Of a stretch of 60,000 nucleotides of DNA, positions 13,801-25,800 are shown in pieces. Source of the stretch: Branchiostoma floridae (Eukaryota > Chordata > Leptocardii > Amphioxiformes > Branchiostomatidae); the NCBI RefSeq assembly GCF_000003815.2, contig NC_049982.1, positions 14,225,704-14,285,703 on the forward strand, in the 5' to 3' direction. Numbering within the stretch: the stretch's first letter is position 1; the number at the start of each line of letters is the position of its first letter. Both the position numbers and the translations under genes were made by a program. The notes under the pieces were generated by a model that saw nothing but the letters and a program-made list of their open reading frames with translations, made no database searches and had not been told where the DNA came from.

Positions 13801-16800
13801 TCCTGGTACTTCAGTAACTTCCTTTAAAATTTGTAACACTGTGCCCAGCCAGAAAAGAAAAAAAAGAAATAAACAAGCTGCACCTTACATGTACTGGATC
13901 AACAAAATCTGCATCTGAAAATAATGATCACTGAGAAACTATGATCAAATAAGGTTCATGTTTGACTTCATCGTTTGATGTAGATTTTCAGGTTTTATTG
14001 GGGACTGTTTACATTTGTGATGTATTTATTACTTCACATGCTATATTGTTCTACATCGGCCATGCTTTTTCTTGTTGATTGCAATTCACTAGCCCTTTAG
14101 CAGTTTAGGTAACAATTGTTGCAATAGGTGCAATAAACTTATTATTATTACTAAATGTTTATAAATACTAATTCATATCTCATAAACAAATAGCCCCTCT
14201 ATTATTATCATTATTATTATCATCATTATCAATATTAGTATAATTGCACTGTTTGCTGTGTTTCTTGCTCATGATAGTCCTCTACATATTTTCCAGCTGA
14301 TTGGGACTGTGCTTGATCATTTGGATGAGATCGACACCAGCAATGACCTCGCTGCTCAGAAGGCGGTACTCAGCGCCCTGGCAGTCGCAGCGGGTGATCC
14401 AGACTTGCTCACACCTGCTGCTGCAGTGAGTAATAGAAATCTGCATGATCTGAAAACCCAAGCACAACAGTTCGTAATGAATGCAAATTTCTGTAATTGC
14501 AATGGCTTGATAGATGTCTTAAAGTACCTGAACCTACAATGTAAACTGAAGCTAATACTGTTGGTTCGTCTTCTACAGGTGGGGGCAGCAAGCAAGACTC
14601 TTTCTGTGTTAAGAGACTTGAAGGACCAGGTGGCTGCAGGGCTGACAACAGTTGCTGATGTCAACGTAGCATGTGCAGCAGCATTTGTGGGTATGTCACT
14701 CTTAATATATACTTTTATAGAGCAGAACAAGTGCTTTGTGCGGCTATGGTGCCATTAATGGGGGCCTCTGGTTTTGGATGCTTCAAGTGCAACATGATTT
14801 AATGCAGTAGACAAAGTTGCAAATAAGAATAAGTGCATGTAAATGTAATTATGTCATTGGCAGTGGAACTCTGAGCATGCAGTTTAAAATGCTTACAATG
14901 CAATATTCATACATTTCAAACTTAAACTTTGTTTTATTACCTCTGTAAGCTTCGGGTGGAGCCTTGAAAGCAGCTGCGAGGGCCGCTGCAGAAGATCACA
15001 GCCTGGGACTTGTGTATTCTGAGAAACTTCAGGCAGTAAGCAACATTATTGAACTCACTGAGCTATATATCCATTGTTTCTGTTCCATGATGCACCATGC
15101 ACATACATGTGTGTGCTGAAGAACCTAATGGTTCTGAATCTCTATATGAATGGTAGGGGATGTACATGTAGCTATTTAGAAGGGATCTAGTAAAATAATG
15201 GCCTTGTGTTTAAGAAAGACACACCTTAACTTAGTTAAGAACCCAGGTATCAAATATTGATATGATCATGAATGCACCCCAGGTTGAAATGGCTCAAACC
15301 CAATTACAAGTAGTTCAGAATGCAGCTTCTTGTGCTTACCAAGCTAAAGTACAGCATTGACGTATTACACCATAAGAAAGGACAGGTCATCATTTCATCT
15401 GGATATGATTGACAGGTCCCTTTCGAATTAGGTAATTTTTGTATGATTCAAGACTTTATTTTAATCATGTAGTCCCCGCGGAAGTAAAGAGAACGTAAGC
15501 AATCCAATTAAGGACAGGTGAAACCTGACAGGTGATAATTAGGGATGCCTCGTATGTATTTAAACCAGAAGAACACGCATACACGAGGCAGATACGAACG
15601 TTCGTCACCGGACGAAGGAAGCGCGAGGAAATCAGCAAGGTTTAACGACCTCGATGCCAAGGGTATACCACCACCCAGCCCGGCCCGTGACGCGGCTAAG
15701 GGACAAGTAGAAGACCACGCTTCGGTTTGCAAAGCCGCACAGTGCCTGGAAACTTGCTGCCGCCACGGATAGCAACAGTCCACCAGCGGAGCCGCGTCAG
15801 GGCCTTGGGGGAAGAATTTGCGGCAGGTGAACGGAGTTTCTGGCGTAGAGTTGAGCGCTGCAAGTATTGGACATTTTCTGATTGTTTAGTTGCTCTCCAT
15901 GTTTGCTTTTTGCTATAAGGGCCTTGGTACGAGTGTTGCACTGAATTGACCATATGTACTGCAAATTTGGACTGGAAGACGGTAATTAACATAACAATCT
16001 TGGAACGGAAGGAATTTGGCCACGTAGTTTATACTGATAAGAATTTCGCAATGGAATGGAAGCAATTGGCCACGTAATTTTTAACCTGGACGGGGAGTAT
16101 TGATGTAGACAATGTGGCAATGGAAGGAATTCGGCCATGGAATGGATTGGAATTTGGGCCATGTAATTGAAGGAATGCGGTCATGGAATGGATTGGAATT
16201 TGCCATGTAATTGAAGGAATTCGGCCACGGAATGGATTAGAATTTGGCCATGTAATTGAAGGAATTTGGCCATGGAATGGAATGGAATATGGCCATGTAA
16301 TGGAAAGAAGTTGGCCAAGGAAGGGAAGGAATTTGGCCATGAAAGTTGTAATCTGGACGAACCAGGTATATGTAAATAATAGGGTAACGGGAGTAAATTA
16401 TCCACGGGAGGAATTCGGCCATGTAATGTGTAACATGAACTGGGAGTCAGGTATTGAGGAACACAAAATGGAAGGAATTTACCCATGGAATGGAAAGATT
16501 TTGTTCACGTAATTTGTAAGTTTGGACTTAGAGCACGGTATGAATGAAAACTATGGTGGAATGGAAGTAGTAAATTCACATGTTATTGAAAAAAAGTGGC
16601 ATTTGGTTGTGGTGGATTAATGGTACAATAATTACAATGCGTTGCTAAACATTGCTCGAAGAGGTACCATAAGAACAAATTCGGAAGTTTCAATCCCTTG
16701 TGTTGCTATGGTTACTTTGACATGAAAGGGAGCAAGTGTATCGCTACAGTTGACATTGCTTATGCAAAGCTGGCAAGTTCCTTCAACAGGCGAAGATGTT

Positions 16801-19800
16801 GGCGTCTCACGGTACATGTGATGTTGTGTTGAGTGCTAGTTGACATACGGCGGTACAGAATAGAAATCTCAGACTATGTAAATTAGAAAGACGGGTTCAT
16901 GATGACTCCTTTTCGCACTTAGGGGAGGTAGTCATGCACTCTGGCGACCAGGTCATTCTGAGCCTCAGTACCTGGGGTGCTGACACGCCTCCTCTCCTCC
17001 AAATTTTGTTTCATGCTCGTTAATACTAGGTGATGGTTACGTCACCGGGATGAAATATCACGTTGGGATATATGGAGTAGTAGACCCTAACCAAAATCAC
17101 GGGCACCTCTCCCTGCCACCCGTTAAATAGATTTGGAGGGGAAGGCGTGTCAGCGCCACAGGAGAGGTGGAGTTTGTGACAAACACATATACGGCGAATG
17201 AATATAGGATGTAATACTCTGTTGAGAGAAGGGTAGGCACAGGCCCTGACACTGTGGAGAGGATGAAGAGTGACAGTTAAAATCTTAATTTTAAAGTTGA
17301 AATTTGAACAAGGTTGTTTGTCAAAACTGTTACAGGTACACGTTGTGTTGTCCTGATTATGCAACACCGCGACATTTGAGTAGAGAAAGGTTTGGGGAAA
17401 TCGGGAAGGTTTGGGGGGATAAGACAGGGTAAGGCAAGGATAAGGTTTGGGGAAAATATAAGGTTTTGGGATTAGAGAATGATATGAGGTTTGGGGAAAA
17501 GGAGAAGGAGGGGATAATATTCGGTGTGTAAGGAGAGGTGATTTGGGTGTCACAGAAAGAGAGGTCATAGGGAAGAGGAAAGACGAAGGAGGTGCAGAAA
17601 CGTCCCACTTACACCCAATATCATTCCCCATACCTAACATGTGAGATGCCTTCTGTACTGTAGCGGAGGACTACATGATTGAGATACAGTTATATTTTAA
17701 TCATGTAGTCCCCGCGGAAGTAAAGAGAACGTAAGCAATCCAATTAAGGACAGGTGAAACCTGACAGGTGATAATTAGGGATGCCTCGTATGTATTTAAA
17801 CCAGAAGAACACGCATACACGAGGCAGATACGAACGTTCGGAACAAGGGCGACGGAAGAGGGAGGGATAGCAGCAAAGAAGCCAGAAGGGGAAAGGGGGT
17901 TGGGGGATCGGAAGGGGTGTGGTAACCCGCCTACAGGTGAGCGATTTAAAAAGGCCCACCCGCCCGCCCTTATTTGCATAGTAGATCAAACTGGAAGTCC
18001 AAGACTCCGTCAGTGCAGAAACGTCCCACTTACACCCAATATCATTCCCCATACCTAACATGTGAGATGCCTTCTGTACTGTAGCGGAGGACTACATGAT
18101 TGAGATACAGTTATGTCTTCAGCAAACTAAGGAGAATCGGCTTTCTGTGCTGCTTATTTTATGATTTTGAAAGGCTTGTTGATTATTTTTCATCTGGTTC
18201 CACAAATGTCATGTTCTATCTACATTTGATATATAGAACAAAGATGTGGCAGAGTCAGCATTTCGTACCATTGACGTCATGGATGACATCTACCTCAACT
18301 ACATGATGACTGCTCCTGACATTACTGGCCCTCCCTGGCCGCCCGCTATGATCAGTATATCACAGCTAGAACTCCGGATTCAAAGAGAGGAGTGTGGAGA
18401 TTCCTCCAACAGGTTTAGTTGACTCCCTCTCTTTTGATTGCCTCTCTTTAAAACACAAGTTTTATTCATTCATTCATTTCAAAACAGATTGATGGCCCCT
18501 ACCAACAAAAGTTGATTTTCCGAGGGGCCCACCATACATTNNNNNNNNNNNNNNNNNNNNNNNNNNNNNNNNNNNNNNNNNNNNNNNNNNNNNNNNNNNN
18601 NNNNNNNNNNNNNNNNNNNNNNNNNNNNNNNNNNNNNNNNAAGTGGAATCAATTGAAAAAGTTACAGTAACTTTTTCAAGCCTATGTCTAGTGCCATGAC
18701 AGTAATGCTAAGGGCACAACCCGTCGTACGTGCAAATACGTGCTGTCTACATGCCAAAACGTGGGCAATCTTTTGGAATCCGTAAGTGGTAAGTACCGCC
18801 TCCATACGAACTCGTAGGGAATCCGACAGATTTTGGAGCACGCAGACGCGCCGTAGAAGTTAACGTGCAGGGAAAACTTTGTGTGCCATTGGGCTGCGGA
18901 TTCGCCCCTCGTACGTGCCTGCCCTGTACAGCCTGAACGATTCTAGAAATACTCGGCGGACGTGGCCTGAAAAAAAAAAAAAACGGACAAATACACGTAC
19001 GGCGGGTTGTGTCCTTAGCTTTAGGGTAAAGGGACAAAAATCTGAATACAGGACTTTCCCCCTGCCAGTGCATTTCGTGCAGGAGATGACACCCCCGTCA
19101 TCTTTGGTGCTCCTAGTGTAGCTGACCTGATGGACGGATGTAGTGGAAATTCAAATGTGACTGGTGTGAGCGTGAGTAGACATATTCCCAGTGCAACCCA
19201 CAAAATTATCGAAACTTTTACAATTAGTTTTTTCTTGTGAAAGTAATCATCAATGTCCTTTTAACCATTTAAGGCAGCTTTTGATTACCCCATTTAGATC
19301 ATCCATGCTGGATTCAATCCATTTGAGTACTCCAACAACTCTCAACTGGTGGAAGGTGAGGTCATAGGTCTCAACTCCAAGAGGGGTGAAGCCACTAACC
19401 ATGTGGCCGGCCTGGGAACACCTATTGACATGATCATCAGACGACGTGACAACTTCACTGGGGATATTATGCTGGGGTGGAACATTGGTTCAGCATACGT
19501 TGGCAATGTGACGGTAATCTTGAAATACTACATGTACATAATATCACATGTAAACCTTTGTAAATACTATCCCAAGAAGTATCCAGAATTATTAGAAAAA
19601 TACTGTATTTGTATCTACATAGCTGGTGGCTTTTGCACATCTATCTGCAAATGCTCTTTAAAACTATCCAACAATGATGCCCCTACTGTGCTTGTTGCTA
19701 ATTCCACTCTATGATAGTCCTGGGAAAATACTGAATACATTTCACTCATTGTGTAGACAGTCCTTTCCATACATTGGTTTGATACAACCACTGTCACCAA

Positions 19801-22800
19801 CTTTTCAGGTAGTGCCTTTTCTGGTGAGGTACAGTGGCAGCTCCCTTCACATCAACATCAGACACAACTACACCGATCCCCCACCGGTGGTCCACCTCTT
19901 CCTTCGGAAGGAAGACCCACCCACCCCCGAGGTGTACAACTGGACTGTCACCCTGCCGACTCCCCAGGCAGACCTGTTCACCATCCCTGCAGGAAACGAC
20001 ACGGTAACAGCCAGTCCCTATAGCTGGCTTGTGGAGCCGCCAGAGATTGACATAACGGAAGATGATGTGGTCAACAAGACTCTGTTTTTCCTGGGTAATT
20101 GTATGTTTCTGTAATGTGCAACTTTTTTGTTCTCTACGTGCATGCAGGAACTATTACCTCATTTAATGATTTCTGACAATTGTGTAGTGTCTGTATTGTT
20201 GTGTAAGAATACTGTAAATGTTTAAGTTTGCGGGGATTTAATTTCGCGGTAGAGGGAAAAGGAACTTTTCGCGGTTGTTTTAAGTTCGCGGTAACACCAT
20301 AGACTGCAGTCTAATGCCATTATAGAAAAATGTTCGTGGTGGTTTTAAGTTCGAGGTGAAGTTGTCACCGCGAAAACCACGAACATTAATCCAAAGCGAA
20401 CATTTCTGCATTTACAGTATATTGTGTACAGTACTATGTAACATGCATCAATACTGTACACTTAGGATCACATTTGTTAGCAGCAACACCTACGCAAATG
20501 TCTAACTGCACTGCTAAGTGAACCAGTCAGAATTGCCCTGAGGAACATGACAGATGGTCACTGAAACATTGGCTGCTATGTACTTGTTATTCCCTGGCTG
20601 TTATACAATAACTACTACAGTACTTACGGTAACCTTTTGTTATACAATCTTTATTGACACGACAAAAGTACAGCGACTTTCGTAAGGTCTACATGCATAA
20701 CAACTACTTACAGTACAACTAAACACATATATATGGATATCTATAGGTATGGATACATCAACATAAAGGGTCTAGCATGTCATTTACACTATTAGTTCTA
20801 CGGTATAAACAATCGTGGATATATTTGCCTACTTGTACACAATGTGGATTATCGCCTCCCAGAATGTACTTGAATTTATCTATCGAACAGAGAGTAGCAA
20901 AGTCTTTAGAGCAAGTGGAAAGTAATGTGAACAGCTCTGTGCGTTTATCATCATATAGATAGAAATTCTTCACTATTGCAAGACCAGGCAATCCCCAAGG
21001 AGCTTTATTTGTCAACTGCAGGTTACAAGCACATTTTTCTTGTTGTTAAGACTGGGAGCTAGCTGTAGGAGGTTCACACTTTCAGTAAACGTATTTGAAT
21101 GTTCCAAGGATCTATATATCTTCAATTACAGGAATCCAGTTTGAGGATGGAGAAGATGCTGCCACACACCTTAACTTCTCTGTGGATGTGATGGAGACCC
21201 TGTGTGTGTACTTTGGTGATGAGTGGGGGAATCAGGAAGACCATCTCTGGCATGATGATGGTTGCAGGGTAGGTTTTTATTGCTAATCTGGTACCTCAAC
21301 AAATAGGCCTGGTTGGGCAGATTGGCTGGGTTGAAAAAATTGGCCGGGTTAGATAGATTGGCCTGATTGGCTCGGTTAGACGGATTTGCAAGGTTGGACG
21401 GATCGATCAAATTGATTGGTTTGGATGGGGAGGGAGAAGTAGTAGAATATGCTGTATGTACTTGGAAATGTTGCCTGGAAATTTTGTACAATTTTTTCAC
21501 CTTGCCATGGCGTCTTATAATTTAGTGGTAGGAGTATCCAGTATTTGAACGTTTTCCAAAAACGAGATAGTACTGTTGAGATTAGTATTTAGTATTTGAA
21601 CATTCCAAAAAGTTGATATTCTCTTCTTCTTGATAAAGGTATATAGTGTTTACTAACTAAGCTTAATGGGTATGAGCATTAAGCTATGAAAAGTAACAAG
21701 CACAAATCTTTGTTTTTTTGTACCTCCAGCCTGGACCCCTGTCCAATTCTACCCACATGCACTGTCGTTGCGACCACCTCACCAAATTTACAGGTGTGGT
21801 GGCTCCAAATCCCATCAACTTTGCTGAGGTGTTTACCAAGGACATACTTCAGGTACTTATTAATATTTTGAATAAGATTTATCTGAATCTCTTTGTTAAA
21901 ACAGACTGTGAAAAATCACCACGGTCATAGTTGGTATTGCTGTTGGTATGTCTTTGAGTCATTCAATTTGAGTTGAGCTTTTTAACCACCATTACTAAAC
22001 AATGAAATAAATGCTCATTTTGAGTTATTTAAAGTTGTTTTGTTAACTTTTATCTGTACTTTACATGTACCATTACAAGGTGGTATTGAAGTTATTTTCA
22101 TGCATAACCCCATAGAACCCCATTGGATTGATCCTGGTCCTGGTGGTTTTCCTGTTGTATCTTCTGGCAGTCCTTTGGGCCAGAAAGGCGGACAGAAGGG
22201 ATCTGACTAAGGTATTGTTGCGCTTGTAAGATTTTGAATCATGTACCAATAAACTGATGTATTGTGAACAGTAAGAAATACTAAGAATGTATATAATATT
22301 TGAAAATGCTTGAGCACACACAATGACCAAATGCACCCCCAGCCTTGTGATTCAACTGGTAACCACTACACTCGAAAAAAAACAACAACTTGATATTGTT
22401 TGTTTGTGAATGATTGGAGTCAACAATTTGGTACTTACAAATCTCCTGTTAGATTGCTCTACTTTGTGTGTACATACAGTAATGACCATCTTAAGAGAGT
22501 TTTCCAAATAGGCATGAAGTGATTATGATATTTCTAAGACCTTTGTCCATTGTATATAATTCCTGCAGGTTGGTGTTGCTCCACCACAAGGTCACATCCT
22601 GAACCCTGACCCCTGGTGTCAATATGTGGTCACCCTCTACACAGGATTTAAAGGAGGAGCTGGGACAACTGCATCGGTCAGATTTGGTTTCTTTATTATG
22701 TCTAAACACTCACTCGCTCACTGTCTGGTTTATTGACACACTGTTGTTCCCCGTCAGAGTAATACACATGTATGTGCTTGCATGTAGATGCAGAGGCTTC

Positions 22801-25800
22801 AATGCAGCTTACCAGCAGCCCCTGTCTTCAGTGTTGGCACTGTGTAGGTTGAGGAGATGAAGATCCTCCCTTATGTTGTCAGCTATACATGTACATGTCA
22901 TAATTTTATACACCAATTTGAAAGCCTTGGGTATAAGTATTGAACAGTAGTGCTCCACTGTTTACATGACATTGTCATTTTTATACTAGAATTTTTTCAA
23001 TGTCATTTGCAGGTGTGGATTAATCTGTTTGGAGACTATGGACGGACTGGACCAATAGCGCTGCAAGACGAGAATCGTCCACTTTTTGAAGAGGGCAGTG
23101 TTGACTCCTTCCTGGTGTCGTCACGTAACATCATCGGGATGATTCATGTCATCCATGTTTGGCACGACAACACAGGCTACAGCCCAGAATGGTAACATCT
23201 GACATTCGACTTAAGTCTTAAAAGTTGAACATACATTTAATTATTATTATGATGTACATGTTGACAGACGAGTGTACTAAACTGAGAAGTGTTCTGCCCA
23301 AAGGCTATATATAGATCCAAAAATCAGACAGATGTATTCTCTGATAAATGACCACCTTGCCAATTTGTAATTTCCTGTTTTGATTCCACAGGTACCTGAG
23401 TCAGATTGTGGTTCAGGAGAAAGCTACAGACAGGATCGTCTACTTCATGTGTAATAGGTACGATTGGTAAAATATTATCATCTCATGAGAAATGCTTGCA
23501 ATAATATATTACCAATGGTTTGAACAGTCACCCATCTTGAATTGCACATTACCATTGCTCACAACTCGTAATGTTACATGTCATGCCACCAAATACATCT
23601 GCAAAGGACATACACATACATGTTCATTGTAAACACAAATGGATGTGTCCTCCTTTGTCTTGATCGAGAACTGATGGCCATTCAGTATGATGGAATTGAG
23701 TGTGCTTGGACTCACCCACATTGGATCAGTTACAAACTATTAGGTAATGTTTTTTCTGGTGTTATAGCTACATTGTACCTTGTGATGTTGACTTTACCAG
23801 GTGGTTTGCTGTCGGCGAGGATGATGGGAAGATTGAACGCCTCATCCCCGTAGCCAGCCCCGAAGAGATGACAGAATTTGTCAATCTTTTCCGGTCCAAG
23901 ACCTCAAGGTAAGGGCAATGTACACTGAGTGTTCAATTTACAACCTATATTGAACCATCCTACTATGCATGAGAGTACAGAAAGCTGCTAGGGTCTCCCA
24001 AGTCTACAGCAAGTAAAAGATCTTGATGACAGATTAAGGCCAATGTAGTCATCTGATGGTGAGAATTTAGTTTGACTATAACACTAGATCTTGCTGTGCA
24101 ATGCCATGTTATAGGTCTGCCCATTTTACCACATCATGCTCAAAATCTGTAACCATCTTTCAGTAGCTTCCCTGCTGCATAACTCTCCTATGTTCTAACT
24201 GTTATCATGACTGTTGTCGTGTGTTTAGAGACGTAAACGACAGCCATCTGTGGTTCTCTGTGAAAGGACGCCCTGCCCGAAGCCCCTTCACCCGTGTCCA
24301 GCGCCTGTCCTGCTGCCTGACGCTCCTGTACAGCACAATGGTCACCAACATCATGTTCTTCGGACAAGGAGACAACTTTGACCCACCAGAAAAGATCCAG
24401 ATTGCAGGGGTTGAAATGGATCCACCAATTGATCTCCCTAAAGTATGACAACAGTGATTATAAAGTGCATGAGCAACTTGCATGTAGGCTTTTCTTACTT
24501 ACTCAGAATGTCTTAATTTTATGTCAAAACCTTGAATCAAGAATCTTGGGTTCAAGAAATTTGGGTTCAGGTTCTGAAAAAATGATTCAGTGAAAATTGA
24601 CATGTTAACAAGAGAAAGTGTTGTTGGAAAAGACTGCAGTAAAGTAATGACTGACAGTTTCAAGTACAGACTGGTACATTTAGCTTGAGTCTGTTGCATA
24701 AATGCTTACTATTTGTATCCATCTTCAACTTGTCCCAGTTGAAAAGAGTCAATGATCTATGTTACAGCTGATGATCAGCCTGCAGAGTGCTGCCATCATC
24801 ATGCCTGTCAACCTCCTCATCGTCTTCTTCTTCAGGAATGCCAGGAGGAAACCAAAGGCAAAAGACAGGAAGATCAATAAGAGGAGTATGTACCAACTCT
24901 AGAGTGGTTTCATTTCAAGTCTACTTTTAAGTACTGTTACGTGATTTGCCAAACAAGCTGCGCTTAACACTCAATGAAAACTACTCCCTTATAGATACTG
25001 ATACATGAGGATTGTGATGTAACGTTACATGTAATTCTCTAAATCTGTCAGATTCTGAAGAAGAGCATGCAGCAATGCCTGACAGAAGTGAATCCTGGAT
25101 GCTAGCTGCATTGGCCGAGCCTGTGGACAAGAAGAAAACAGTGGACAACCAGAACCAATTACTCTCAACATCTCCATCAGTCCAGACTGCATCGCAAGAA
25201 CCCATCTTGATGTATTCCTTAGGACTAGAGAGGACATTTGCATTTAACTCGAAGTGAGATATTCATCAATCATGACGATTTTCATTTTAGGGACTGTATT
25301 AGACATTAGGCATGCTTTTTCCAGAGCTCAGATAGAATCTGCTGACAAAGAAGGGAACAAATCTGTTCAACTTTGTGAAAATGTCTGGCTACCAACTTCT
25401 GTGAAGTATATTGAGAAAAGGTGTGAATGTACAATCATGACTTCTTTTCATCATTCTTTTTTTTCACACAGATCAGTGATGGCAAATAAAAGCCAGAGTT
25501 CGCCCAAAAAATCTAAAGACAAAAAATCCAAGAAATCTAAAGATGAAGATGAAAGTAGCTTGAAAAGTCTTGAGGCCCACAAAGAACAACATAATGCTCA
25601 TCCTAAAGAAGAGGAAGGTGGTGTGCGATGGTGGTCTGTTTGCATTGGTGAGTCCAGCTCCTGCTACCACGCAGACTGAGTAATATCTTGGAGTTACCTT
25701 TGATTTGATAGATGCTATATGAAATGTCACAATAGCCAACAATATGGGACAAATCCAACTTTTTAATTTCATGCAGCCCTTCTCCCACTATTCTCTACTG

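Noticed and set aside
16020-16520. Possible CRISPR array or coding repeat on either strand
   Set aside because: Irregular satellite-like repeats of GGAATTTGGCCATG; open frames follow from the repeat, not from coding constraint.
17026-17640. 204-codon minus-strand frame in intron 15
   Set aside because: Low-complexity, Pro/Ser/Phe-rich translation of a purine-rich tract; no domain, and it overlaps the end of a transposable element.
25254-25471. Exon 29 reading on past its donor
   Set aside because: The frame stops at once at the GTGAGA donor, and the next acceptor at 25471 keeps both phase and the lysine-rich loop.
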